Shown here piece after piece: positions 43,838 to 52,044 of a stretch of 56,896 nucleotides of DNA (position 1 is its first letter; the number at the start of each line of letters is the position of its first letter). Source of the DNA: CAZKUR01 sp964556005 (GTDB lineage: Bacteria; Bacteroidota; Ignavibacteria; Ignavibacteriales; Ignavibacteriaceae); the NCBI GenBank assembly GCA_964556005.1, contig CAZKUR010000021.1:1-56896 (forward strand), read 5' to 3'. The notes beneath the pieces are model-generated. The model was not told the DNA's origin and ran no database searches. It saw nothing but the letters and a program-made list of their open reading frames with translations. The position numbers were made by a program, and so were the translations under genes.

Positions 43838-44969
43838 TCTTTACTCCTCCTGTAGGAATTATTAATTCTGCTGTTACTTCATTAACACCAGAATTTTTTA
43901 TGTTGAAAGAAGCGTCCTCTCCGTAGAGAAGACTTAAACGATGTTTTGTGTTACTTATACCAAAACCTTTTGAAAGTTTTAAAGCATCTTCTTTGATGTT
44001 CCCGTTATTTCGAATTTCTACATGCAGCCTTGAGTTATCGACTCTTGAACAGATACTAATTTTCCCTCCTTCGGGCCTGCTGGAAATGCCGTGCTTAATA
44101 CCATTCTCCACCAAAGTCTGGATCATCATTGGGGGAATTTCAAACTTTAAAGATTTTGGATCGACATTTACTTCATACTTTAATCTCTCTTCGAACCTGA
44201 TAGACTCAAGAGAAAGATAATCATTCACCGTCTGCATTTCATCTTCAAATGACACGGTTTCGGTTCTTTCAATCTTTAAAGAATATCTTAGAATATTTGA
44301 AAGTTTTGTTACAGCTATTTTTGCATTTGCCGGGTCCTCCTCAATTAAAGCTCTTATACTGTTAAGTGCGTTGAACATAAAATGAGGATTCAATTGAGAC
44401 TTTAATGTTTTTAATTCAAAATCTTTAACAGCCGCTTCCCAGATCAGCGATTCAATCTCAACCCTTTTATAATTTTCAAAATAGTGCACTGAAAAATAAA
44501 TAAGCGACCAGAGTAAAGCTACACTGCTAAGGTTGAAAAACCCTATTATATATGAAATAAATTTGAATTTTGAAGTGTCATAAATTCCTGTAAAGAAGTT
44601 GATAATCAATAAAACTGAAAATATTATGAGCCCGATACCAATACTTGAAAGGAGTACACGCGGGATTAATTTTCTTAATGGAAATTGGAGCCAATGGTTT
44701 CTAGTAATTATGCTCCGGTATCCATGAGTCAGTATTATACCAATCAGACAGAGCAAAATTATAAACACCAGCTTCGACAGGGTAAATGAGCCCATCGATG
44801 CAGATAAGCTGACATTAACTATTCCGTAAAGGAACCAGCTTGAGAACTGGCAGAGCCAGTATATTTTTCGCCTCGTTAATTTTTTATTCCAGCTAATCAC
44901 TTCCGGGTGCGAATTATTGTGAAAATAACTGCTTAAATGCCTTGCCGGTTTTTGATCGACTAACAGCAT
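43818..44969 (-). CDS. LytS-type sensor histidine kinase
   Basis: A 383-residue inner-membrane kinase. Four hydrophobic segments occupy roughly residues 30-170 and form a small membrane sensor with no extracytoplasmic domain. The His_kinase motif LKSQLNPHFMFNALNSIRALIEEDP follows, with the phosphorylated histidine at about 195. The ATP-binding domain has PPMMIQTLVENGIKHGIS and GFGISNTKHRL. It phosphorylates the LytTR regulator encoded immediately downstream. The membrane part might sense lipids, membrane tension or a hydrophobic signal; this is inference. Confidence 0.93.
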   Translation of the reverse strand: MLLVDQKPARHLSSYFHNNSHPEVISWNKKLTRRKIYWLCQFSSWFLYGIVNVSLSASMGSFTLSKLVFIILLCLIGIILTHGYRSIITRNHWLQFPLRKLIPRVLLSSIGIGLIIFSVLLIINFFTGIYDTSKFKFISYIIGFFNLSSVALLWSLIYFSVHYFENYKRVEIESLIWEAAVKDFELKTLKSQLNPHFMFNALNSIRALIEEDPANAKIAVTKLSNILRYSLKIERTETVSFEDEMQTVNDYLSLESIRFEERLKYEVNVDPKSLKFEIPPMMIQTLVENGIKHGISSRPEGGKISICSRVDNSRLHVEIRNNGNIKEDALKLSKGFGISNTKHRLSLLYGEDASFNIKNSGVNEVTAELIIPTGGVKNESFNN

Positions 44970-45029
44970 GCGAAATATAAACTTATCCTATGTTATAATA
45001 AAATCGTTCTTCAATCATTAAAAAAATAT

Positions 45030-45047
45030 AGCCGCTATATTGCGGCT
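45030..45047 (+). terminator. Terminator-like hairpin upstream of the LytS kinase gene
   Basis: A 6-bp stem AGCCGC/GCGGCT with a 6-base loop is followed on the plus strand by TTTTTT and on the minus strand by TATATTTTTTT. It could end transcription in either direction. No plus-strand gene precedes it, so it may close a small RNA or act in the leader of the kinase gene. Confidence 0.45.
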
Positions 45048-45414
45048 TTTTTGCAGGAGTAAATCTATATTTTTTGCAGGTTTAACTTTTTCATTTTGTT
45101 ATTTAAGGTATTATAAAATGATGGGCGGGTAAAAGATTACAAGTAAAATGTAAAAATTTAAAAGTAAAAAGTTAAAACCATCTTCAAAATTTTACGCAAT
45201 TTGTAAATTACTTTTCACGGTTTGTTGTTAGATAGATATTTAAAGTAAATAAGTGAAAAATAGGGTATCAAATTATATTCATTACTCTTGAATAGCAGAG
45301 TTACTTTTTTTGTTTAATCCGTTTAGAGAAAAATAGAGCACGGATTAATTTTTCCCGGATAAAATTTCCCATTGCTAAATTAGTCCATGATTTATCAAGT
45401 TTAATTACAATGAT

Positions 45415-45443
45415 TTGAAAATTGTTCTTGTATTTATTAAAAT
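45415..45443 (+). promoter_or_regulatory. Sigma70-like promoter of the C25-like gene
   Basis: TTGAAA (45415-45420) and TAAAAT (45438-45443) are separated by 17 bp, each matching five of six consensus bases. The predicted transcript would start near 45450, leaving a leader that carries GAGGGG before the TTG start at 45478. Confidence 0.4.
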
Positions 45444-45477
45444 AATTAACAATTAATAATCAATCTGAGGGGCTATT

Positions 45478-46872
45478 TTGAAACATACTTTAAGTTCTTT
45501 CTTTTTCATTCTTCTTTTTACCGCTTACATTATTCCTCAGAACATTAACCTGAGAGATACAACCAACCAATTCGATTACATTATTATTACCGTCCCGGAA
45601 TTTGTCCAAGCTTGCCAGACATTTAAACAACATAAAGGAAATGTCAGAGGTTTTAATGTGCTTTTGGTAGATACCACACAGATTTACAGCCAATTCAATT
45701 CCGACACAACCGGCGAAGACAATATAAGGGATTTTATAAGTTATGCAGGTACTTACTGGAAAAACCCGAAGCCAAAATATATTCTGTTGGTTGGCGACAG
45801 AAGTAAGGTACCTTCTTTCCCATTCACTTATTTGTATCTTTACGTTTCGGGAACTGATTATTTTTATTCACAAAATATTTATGATCCGGATACAACATAC
45901 CAGGATTTTGAAGTCGGTCGAATTCCGGCGAGAACAGCTCAGGAAATTACAAATTACTTTAATAAAGTAATTAATTATGAATCTTCAACGGATTCAATAT
46001 TAAACAATAATTCTATATTATGGTGTGAACATGACTTACAATTTCAATTCGAACTCACTGCGAATCAGCTGAGTGAGCAATTTCCATCCTATATAAACCC
46101 AACTATTTTTTCCTCCGATACAAATTTATCAGACTCTGGAAATAAAGATTCGATAATTAATCACGTTAATAACTATGGTATCTCAACTTTGTGGTTTTGG
46201 GGTCATTGTGCAGATTCTGATTTTGTTTCAAATGAATTTTTTAATCTAAATGATGTTTCTTCATTTATTAATCAAAATAATTATTTTATTTCATTATTTT
46301 TAGGATTTCAAGAACTCACTGATGATTCAACAACTAATCTTCAAAATGAAATGTTGCTCAGTCCCTCGGCTTCTCTGGGTGGAATTGCACCGGTTGGTCC
46401 TATTTTTTATCCCGCCATTGTATTTTACTATGACTCAATTGCAACGCTTCTATTTTCAAATAATATTAGTTTAGGCAATGTGGTCAACGTAAATTATGCA
46501 TCAAGCGATAGTTATATGCGAAAAATTTTGAATTTATGGGGTGATCCGTCAATCGTCTTAAGATATTCAACAGTCACTCAAGTAAGAGAAAATAATAAAA
46601 AAGCAAAATTGAATTATGCGCTTGAACAGAATTACCCCAACCCTTTCAATCCTACCACCACAATAGAATACCGGCTTCCTCAAAAAGGATTAGTTACTCT
46701 TAAAATTTACAACATACTTGGTCAGGAAGTTAAAACTTTAGTGAACCGGTTTGAAAACGAAGGTAAACATCAAGTAAAATTCGATGCTGTGGATTTACCG
46801 AGCGGAGTTTATTTCTACAGAATTGAAGCAGGGAACTTTGTACAGACTAAGAAATTAATTTTATTGAAATAA
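45478..46872 (+). CDS. C25 (gingipain-like) family protein with type IX-like sorting domain; nucleophile Cys missing
   Basis: A 464-residue protein that starts with TTG after GAGGGG and has a signal peptide (MKHTLSSFFFILLFTAYIIPQ). The C25 fold is visible in YIIITVPEFVQACQTFKQHK, PKYILLVGDRSKVPSFPF and FEVGRIPARTAQEI. The catalytic histidine is H243 in WFWGHCADSD. The nucleophilic cysteine expected about 30 residues later, in the form C-x-x-G, is replaced: the sequence there is ISLFLGFQEL with Leu273 three residues before Gly276. The protein is therefore probably not an active cysteine protease. The C-terminus is a type IX sorting domain (LEQNYPNPFNPTTTIEYRL to KKLILLK). Confidence 0.82.
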   Translation: MKHTLSSFFFILLFTAYIIPQNINLRDTTNQFDYIIITVPEFVQACQTFKQHKGNVRGFNVLLVDTTQIYSQFNSDTTGEDNIRDFISYAGTYWKNPKPKYILLVGDRSKVPSFPFTYLYLYVSGTDYFYSQNIYDPDTTYQDFEVGRIPARTAQEITNYFNKVINYESSTDSILNNNSILWCEHDLQFQFELTANQLSEQFPSYINPTIFSSDTNLSDSGNKDSIINHVNNYGISTLWFWGHCADSDFVSNEFFNLNDVSSFINQNNYFISLFLGFQELTDDSTTNLQNEMLLSPSASLGGIAPVGPIFYPAIVFYYDSIATLLFSNNISLGNVVNVNYASSDSYMRKILNLWGDPSIVLRYSTVTQVRENNKKAKLNYALEQNYPNPFNPTTTIEYRLPQKGLVTLKIYNILGQEVKTLVNRFENEGKHQVKFDAVDLPSGVYFYRIEAGNFVQTKKLILLK

Positions 46873-46900
46873 CTTATCTTGATTTGGGGAGGTTATTAAT

Positions 46901-46929
46901 CGTAGCACAGATTAATCATCTGTGCTACG
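46901..46929. repeat. 29-bp palindrome, copy 2
   Basis: CGTAGCACAGAT and ATCTGTGCTACG form a 12-bp perfect inverted repeat around TAATC. It is the sister of 4574-4602 (same length, 24 of 29 positions the same or nearly so) and lies 28 bp after the stop of the C25-like gene, between convergent genes. Confidence 0.65.
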
Positions 46930-46970
46930 TTATTAAAATTGAATAAACAAAACAATAATTTTATATACAC

Positions 46971-47480
46971 TTATTCCATCGGCTGCATATTCATTGCCGA
47001 CCATTCTTCTTTTGACGGGCCGTAAACTCCGGGAACTTTTAGTCCGGCTTGTCTCATCAGTACCGTCATTTGTCCTCTGTGGTGAGCTTGATGTTTAATT
47101 AAAGAAATTAGCAATGCGCTTTTCTTCCAATTTCTTCCGTACATATTAATTTCTTCTTCAAGAGATTTATCTGTCCACTTCTTTTTTAATTCTTCTGTTA
47201 ACTTTGCTGAAATAAAATCGTATTTATCTCTGATTTCTTTTGCCGATTGAGGGACAGGAGCATCTTTTTCATATCCCTGGATCTTTTCAGATTCAAGGCC
47301 TGATTTACTAATCATATCATACACCATTTGTGTAATATGCCAGGCTAACCTGCCGAGCGACCTTCCGCCGGAATAAACTGTTTGGCTTAACGATTGATCG
47401 GTTAATGAGTCAAATATTTTTAGCGTTGCAGAAGATTCGTACTGCCAATCATTTAGAAAGTCATTTAGATTTCTGTACAT
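46971..47480 (-). CDS. DinB-family protein
   Basis: A 169-residue four-helix-bundle protein with the DinB/YfiT metal-binding pattern: a histidine in RLAWHITQM (about residue 49) and the HQAHHRGQM motif near 128, which supply the three histidines that hold a divalent metal. A strong AGGAGGAG precedes the ATG. DinB family members include DNA-damage-inducible proteins and thiol-dependent transferases using bacillithiol, mycothiol or glutathione; the actual function is unknown. It lies 15 bp after the valS stop and probably shares its transcript. Confidence 0.88.
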   Translation of the reverse strand: MYRNLNDFLNDWQYESSATLKIFDSLTDQSLSQTVYSGGRSLGRLAWHITQMVYDMISKSGLESEKIQGYEKDAPVPQSAKEIRDKYDFISAKLTEELKKKWTDKSLEEEINMYGRNWKKSALLISLIKHQAHHRGQMTVLMRQAGLKVPGVYGPSKEEWSAMNMQPME

Positions 47481-47495
47481 ATTTTCTCCTCCTGA

Positions 47496-50144
47496 TTAAT
47501 TTAAACTCAATAAAATATCTTTCAATTTTTCCAAATTTTTTTGCCAATCCTGCTGTTTAGTTTTTTCTCTTTCTACAACTTCCGGTGCTGCATTCTTGAT
47601 AAATTTTTCATTTGATAATTTTTTCTCTATCCCTTTAAGAGCGCCTTCGATTCTGTCAATTTCTTTTTGAAGTCTTTTTCTTTCAACATCTAAATCAATT
47701 AATCCTTTTAGCGGAACAAATATCTCAACATCTTTAACAATTGCAGATGCACTGGCCTGCGGTTTTTCCATCATTGCATCTATTTTCAGATTATCAACTT
47801 TAGCAAGCTTTTTAATGTAATCAATTTGATAATCGGCTACTGAATTTGTTTTTAAGAAAACATCAACATTCTTTGAAGGCGGAATGTTCATTTCACCTCT
47901 AATATTTCGGATTGCAGTGATTATATCCTGTACAAAAGTCATTTCTTTTTCGGCATCCGGATTAATTAGAGAGTTATCAATTTCAGGATATTTAGAAATC
48001 GAAATGCTCTCACCTTCTTGTCTCTGGCTAAGTAATTGCCACAGCTCCTCGGTTATAAAAGGCATGAAGGGATGAACTATTTTCAGCGTGTCATCGAAAA
48101 TATTTAATGCTCTTGTTAAAACAGCGGACTTAATCTCTTCATTATCCGAATAGAGCCTGTTCTTTGCCATTTCAATGTACCAATCGCAGAAGTCGTTCCA
48201 AACAAAAGTATAAATAATTTTTATCGCATTATTTATCTCAAACTTTTCCATCATGGAATTTAAATCTGTTAAAGTCTGATTGAATCTTGAAAGGATCCAT
48301 TGATCGGAAAAATCAACATGCTCATTAATTAATCCTTTATTTAATGGAATGTTCTCTCTATTCATTAATAAAAATCTTCCGGCATTCCAGATTTTATTGG
48401 CAAAGTTCCTGCCGAGTTCACACTTATCGGTACTGAATAGAACATCCTGGCCGAGAGGAGCTAAATATATAACTGTAAATCTAAGAGCATCTGCACCAAA
48501 TTCCTGAATAACATCCAGCGGGTTGGGTGAATTCCCAAGCGACTTGCTCATCTTCCTTCCCTGCACATCCCTAATGATGCTTGTAAAATAAACGTCATGA
48601 AACGGGATATCGTTTTTAAAATGAAGTCCGGCCATAATCATTCTGGCAACCCAGAAGAAAATTATATCAGGGGCAGTTACGAGAGTATTAGTTGGATAAT
48701 AGTAATTTTGTTCCTCTTCAGATTTAAATATTTCATAGGCCCAAAGCCAGCTTGATGCCCAGGTATCGAGAACATCGTCATCTTGCCTGATATTTTTTGT
48801 TCCGCAATGAGGGCATGTTTCAACATTTTCAGACGAGACAATCGGGTTGCTGCATTCAGGTTTCTTTTTATCTTCACAATACCAGACAGGGATTCTGTGT
48901 CCCCACCACAACTGTCGCGATATACACCAGTCTCTTATTCCGCCCATCCAGTGCTCATAAGTTTTAACCCAATGTTCAGGGTAAAATTTCACTTTACCTT
49001 CCGATACAACTTTAAGCGCGGGTTCGGCAAGTTCATCCATTTTCATAAACCATTGTTCGGAAAGATATGGTTCAATCGGAACACCGCCTCTTTCGGAATA
49101 ACCGATTTTAGTTTGATAATCTTCAATCTTATCAAGCAGTCCTAATTCTTCAAAACGAGCAACTACTTTTTTTCTTACTTCAAATCTATCTAAACCTCTA
49201 AAGTCAAATGGAACGTTGTTATTTGTAGTCGCATCATCATTAAAAATATTTACGAATTCGAGATTATGTCTCTTTCCCATTTCATAATCATTTATGTCAT
49301 GAGCAGGTGTTACTTTTACTGCGCCTGTTCCGAACTGCGGATCTACATATTCATCGGCAAAGATTGGGATTTCTTTTTCAACAATCGGAAGCAGAATTTT
49401 TTTGCCGATAAATTTTTTATACCTTTCATCTTCGGGGTTAACGGCAACTCCTGTATCGCCAAGCATAGTTTCAGGTCTTGTAGTTGCAACAATTATTTGC
49501 TCATCGGTACCAATAACCGGATATTTTAAAAACCAAAGTTTTCCGTTTACTTCGCGGTAAATAACTTCTTCATCAGAAATAGCGGATTGCGATGCAGGAT
49601 CCCAATTAACCATTCTGTAGCCCCGGTATATCTTTCCCTCATTATATAGTTTTAAAAATGTTTCAATTACTTTTTTATAGTAATGATCATCCATCGTAAA
49701 AATTTCACGTTCCCAATCGCAGCTAACCCCAAGTTTTTTTAATTGCTGAATAATTATGCCGCCGTATTTTTCAGTCCACTCCCAGCAGTATTTAAGAAAT
49801 TCCTCGCGCCCGATTTTTTTCTTTTCAATATCTTTTTCTTTCAGAAAGGTCGTTACCTTTCCTTCAGTAGCAATCGATGCATGATCGGTTCCCGGAACCC
49901 AGCAGGCATTGAATCCCTGCATTCTTTTAGTTCTAATTAATATATCCTGAATTGTATTATTAAGGACATGGCCCATCGTGAGCATGCCGGTTACATTCGG
50001 AGGCGGAATTATGATAGTATAAGGTTTTTTCTTTTTGTCTACTTCCGAATGAAAATATTTATTCTTTAACCAGTATGAATACCATTTATCCTCAACTGTT
50101 GAGGGGTCATACGCTTTTGGAATTTCATTGAAATTAACAGCCAT
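47496..50144 (-). CDS. valS: Valyl-tRNA synthetase
   Basis: An 882-residue class I synthetase of the usual length. The HIGH-type motif is PPPNVTGMLTMGHVLNNTIQD near residue 50 and the KMSKS loop is GRKMSKSLGNS near 530. Between them is the CP1 editing domain (ATTRPETMLGDTGVAVNPED, GTGAVKVTPAHDINDYEMG), which removes mischarged threonine. A zinc pair-like segment (CEDKKKPECSNPIV, CPHCGTKNI) lies near 425. The anticodon-binding domain and a C-terminal coiled coil (LDVERKRLQKEIDRIEGAL) complete the enzyme. Confidence 0.97.
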   Translation of the reverse strand: MAVNFNEIPKAYDPSTVEDKWYSYWLKNKYFHSEVDKKKKPYTIIIPPPNVTGMLTMGHVLNNTIQDILIRTKRMQGFNACWVPGTDHASIATEGKVTTFLKEKDIEKKKIGREEFLKYCWEWTEKYGGIIIQQLKKLGVSCDWEREIFTMDDHYYKKVIETFLKLYNEGKIYRGYRMVNWDPASQSAISDEEVIYREVNGKLWFLKYPVIGTDEQIIVATTRPETMLGDTGVAVNPEDERYKKFIGKKILLPIVEKEIPIFADEYVDPQFGTGAVKVTPAHDINDYEMGKRHNLEFVNIFNDDATTNNNVPFDFRGLDRFEVRKKVVARFEELGLLDKIEDYQTKIGYSERGGVPIEPYLSEQWFMKMDELAEPALKVVSEGKVKFYPEHWVKTYEHWMGGIRDWCISRQLWWGHRIPVWYCEDKKKPECSNPIVSSENVETCPHCGTKNIRQDDDVLDTWASSWLWAYEIFKSEEEQNYYYPTNTLVTAPDIIFFWVARMIMAGLHFKNDIPFHDVYFTSIIRDVQGRKMSKSLGNSPNPLDVIQEFGADALRFTVIYLAPLGQDVLFSTDKCELGRNFANKIWNAGRFLLMNRENIPLNKGLINEHVDFSDQWILSRFNQTLTDLNSMMEKFEINNAIKIIYTFVWNDFCDWYIEMAKNRLYSDNEEIKSAVLTRALNIFDDTLKIVHPFMPFITEELWQLLSQRQEGESISISKYPEIDNSLINPDAEKEMTFVQDIITAIRNIRGEMNIPPSKNVDVFLKTNSVADYQIDYIKKLAKVDNLKIDAMMEKPQASASAIVKDVEIFVPLKGLIDLDVERKRLQKEIDRIEGALKGIEKKLSNEKFIKNAAPEVVEREKTKQQDWQKNLEKLKDILLSLN

Positions 50145-50237
50145 CAGATTAACAATTAGTTGAAAATAAAATGAATTTCAAATATAAGGAATTTTGTCTG
50201 AACGAGATGTGTAAAATTATCGGGAGACTGTTATCAA

Positions 50238-50327
50238 TTAGAAAAGTTGTAGAAAAAATAAAAATGAAAGAAGTGCAACGATAATCAGCAAAACAAAAAA
50301 TTTAATATTATTGGAAGAGGTTTTCAT
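50238..50327 (-). CDS. Possible 29-residue membrane peptide
   Basis: The minus strand reads MKTSSNNIKFFVLLIIVALL and continues SFLFFLQLF before TAA. It is a short polar N-terminus followed by one hydrophobic helix of about 20 residues. AGGA stands 4 bases before the ATG, a slightly short spacing. It lies between valS and the gene ending at 50450, just upstream of the valS start. No homologue is known to me, and chance is possible in AT-rich DNA, where TTT and ATT codons come easily. Confidence 0.35.
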   Translation of the reverse strand: MKTSSNNIKFFVLLIIVALLSFLFFLQLF

Positions 50328-50347
50328 AATGTCCTGAGTTAAAAAGC

Positions 50348-50431
50348 GGTTGGAAGTTTTAGGTCAACAAATTCAAAAAAAGTAACTTTCGAATTGTTTT
50401 GAGGAAAAAGTTACTCCTAAAACATCCAAAC
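50348..50431. repeat. Long inverted repeat after the T9SS-sorted gene
   Basis: GGTTGGAAGTTTTAGG (50348-50363) and CCTAAAACATCCAAAC (50416-50431) are inverted copies with two differences, and AGTAACTTT (50381-50389) faces AAAGTTACT (50407-50415) inside. It lies 19 bp past the stop codon of the gene ending at 50450 and could form its 3'-end hairpin; no strong T-run follows. Confidence 0.45.
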
Positions 50432-50449
50432 AGTTTGAATTATTTGTTT

Positions 50450-51961
50450 CTATTTCATTAAACTGATTTTAATTGTTGAATTATAGTTGTCAGCCTGCAT
50501 TCTTACAAAATATAATCCGCTTGCTAAATTACTTCCATTAAATACAATTTGATGGTTTCCTGATTGCTCAAACCCGTCCACTAATTCCGTTACTTTTTCT
50601 CCAAGACAATTATATACGTTAATATTAACATAAGTCTCTTTTTGTACCGAGTATAATATCGTCGTTGTAGGATTGAAGGGGTTGGGATAATTTTGTTTCA
50701 ATGAAAACTTTTCGAGGCTTTGTACTTTTACTTCAACACTTTGCGAATAAGTGAACTTACCGTCAAAATCGATCTGTTTAAGTCTATAGTAATATATACC
50801 AACACTTAAATTATTATCGATATATGAATATGAATTTTTCCCGTAAGAAGTTCCATGCCCTGGTATAAATGCAATTTTTTGCCAATCACTCTTACCGGAT
50901 TTTTTCTCTACATCAAAACCAGAATTGTTTGTTTCTGTAGCAGTGTTCCAATTTAACGTAACATTGTTTCCGGAATTCTTGGCAGTGAAACTTGTTAATT
51001 CAACAGGTGTTGTATAGTCGGAATTCCGAAGAATCATACCTTGAGAACCGCAAATAAAACCTGTTCCATTTTCTGTAAACTTAATTTTGTAAAGAGCAAT
51101 ATTATTTGAACCTGCAAAATCACTAACCCATGTTGAACCGCCGTCTGTAGATTTGTAAACCTGTTCCGGAGTTCCGGCAACGTACATAGTATTCATATCT
51201 CTGATGTACGCGCCATGGTATAAAGCGTAAGGCCCTGCATAAGTAGTTGTCCAATTACTACCTCCATCCGTAGTTATCATTACTTTTGCATTATCTCCAC
51301 CGACGATTCCAAAATTCGGATTAAGAAAATTTACACCAAGTAAATATGATTGAAATGTTCCCGAATAAATTTGAGTCCATGAGAACCCGCCGTCTGTAGA
51401 CTTTGAAATTTTTTCATCTCCGCCGACGGCATAAAGTGTATTTGAACCTGCATAGCATACATCTTGAATATCCTGTGTCATCCCGGTTGCCGCTGTCCAT
51501 GTTTCGCCTGCATTCGTAGTAGCAAAAAGCTCGGCGCCCGCCGCCGCTGCAATTCCATGGTTTGCATCCCAGAATTCTATATTAAGAAAATACCAGACAT
51601 TGGGATCAACATTCTTTTGCGTCCATGTTGCTCCACCGTCGGTAGTTTTAATAAAATAATCCTGCCAGCCTGCTGCATAGCCTGTATCGACAGAAGTAAA
51701 ATAGACGGATTGTAAACCCGGTATTGTGCCTGAAGAAATTTGCGACCAGGTTAAACCGTTATCGGTAGTTTTTAAAATTATTCCGTTACCTTCATATGTA
51801 ACATCCGAACCAACGGCATATCCGATATTGTTTTGGCCTGCCGGGAAACTAATATCAAATAATATAAAGTTGTAACCGGTATTTATCCATTGCCATCCTT
51901 GCGGCTTAATAGTTCCAACTAAAAACAAAAATATTCCAAAGGTCAGTACATATTTTTTCAT
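50450..51961 (-). CDS. Secreted YCF48-type beta-propeller protein with type IX-like sorting domain
   Basis: A 503-residue protein: signal peptide (MKKYVLTFGIFLFLVGTIKPQ), then seven or so propeller blades marked by KTTDNGLTWSQI, KTTDGGATWTQK, TTNAGETWTAA, KSTDGGFSWTQI, TTDGGSNWTTT and KSTDGGSTWVSD. A fibronectin-like domain follows (VELTSFTAKNSGNNVTLNW to FDGKFTYSQSVEVKV), then a C-terminal type IX sorting domain (LKQNYPNPFNPTTTILYSV to IKISLMK). The propeller resembles YCF48, a photosystem II assembly factor, but in this group such proteins are simply common surface proteins. It is the first of four consecutive sorted proteins on the minus strand. Confidence 0.88.
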   Translation of the reverse strand: MKKYVLTFGIFLFLVGTIKPQGWQWINTGYNFILFDISFPAGQNNIGYAVGSDVTYEGNGIILKTTDNGLTWSQISSGTIPGLQSVYFTSVDTGYAAGWQDYFIKTTDGGATWTQKNVDPNVWYFLNIEFWDANHGIAAAAGAELFATTNAGETWTAATGMTQDIQDVCYAGSNTLYAVGGDEKISKSTDGGFSWTQIYSGTFQSYLLGVNFLNPNFGIVGGDNAKVMITTDGGSNWTTTYAGPYALYHGAYIRDMNTMYVAGTPEQVYKSTDGGSTWVSDFAGSNNIALYKIKFTENGTGFICGSQGMILRNSDYTTPVELTSFTAKNSGNNVTLNWNTATETNNSGFDVEKKSGKSDWQKIAFIPGHGTSYGKNSYSYIDNNLSVGIYYYRLKQIDFDGKFTYSQSVEVKVQSLEKFSLKQNYPNPFNPTTTILYSVQKETYVNINVYNCLGEKVTELVDGFEQSGNHQIVFNGSNLASGLYFVRMQADNYNSTIKISLMK

Positions 51962-51993
51962 TTTAAGTCCTTAAATATTAAATCTTCTTAATA

Positions 51994-52030
51994 AAAGGGA
52001 AGTTCACCGATTAACATAGAACTTCCCTTT
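51994..52030 (-). terminator. Terminator hairpin after the gene at 52045
   Basis: A perfect 12-bp stem (AAAGGGAAGTTC/GAACTTCCCTTT) with a 13-base loop lies 14 bp past the stop codon. The following TTATTAAG is only partly T-rich, so termination may be weak; the hairpin may also protect the RNA end. Confidence 0.65.
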
Positions 52031-52044
52031 GAAGAGTGAGATTT

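Larger units (their letters stand above)
44970..45477. other. 508-bp intergenic region with hairpin and A/T-rich repeats
   Basis: This is the divergent region between the kinase gene and the C25-like gene. It contains the hairpin at 45030-45047, a run of GTAAAA-type repeats at 45129-45178 (five units, unevenly spaced), and a promoter-like pair at 45415-45443. No open frame with a ribosome site was found. Confidence 0.5.

Noticed and set aside
45129..45178. GTAAAA repeats as regulatory iterons
   Set aside because: Units are uneven in spacing and very AT-rich; chance is likely in this background.
48783..49145. 120-residue open frame antisense to valS
   Set aside because: A shadow of the valS coding sequence with no independent signals.
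50450..51961. Photosystem II assembly factor (YCF48)
   Set aside because: Only the propeller blade motif is shared; the sorting domain and context indicate a generic surface protein.
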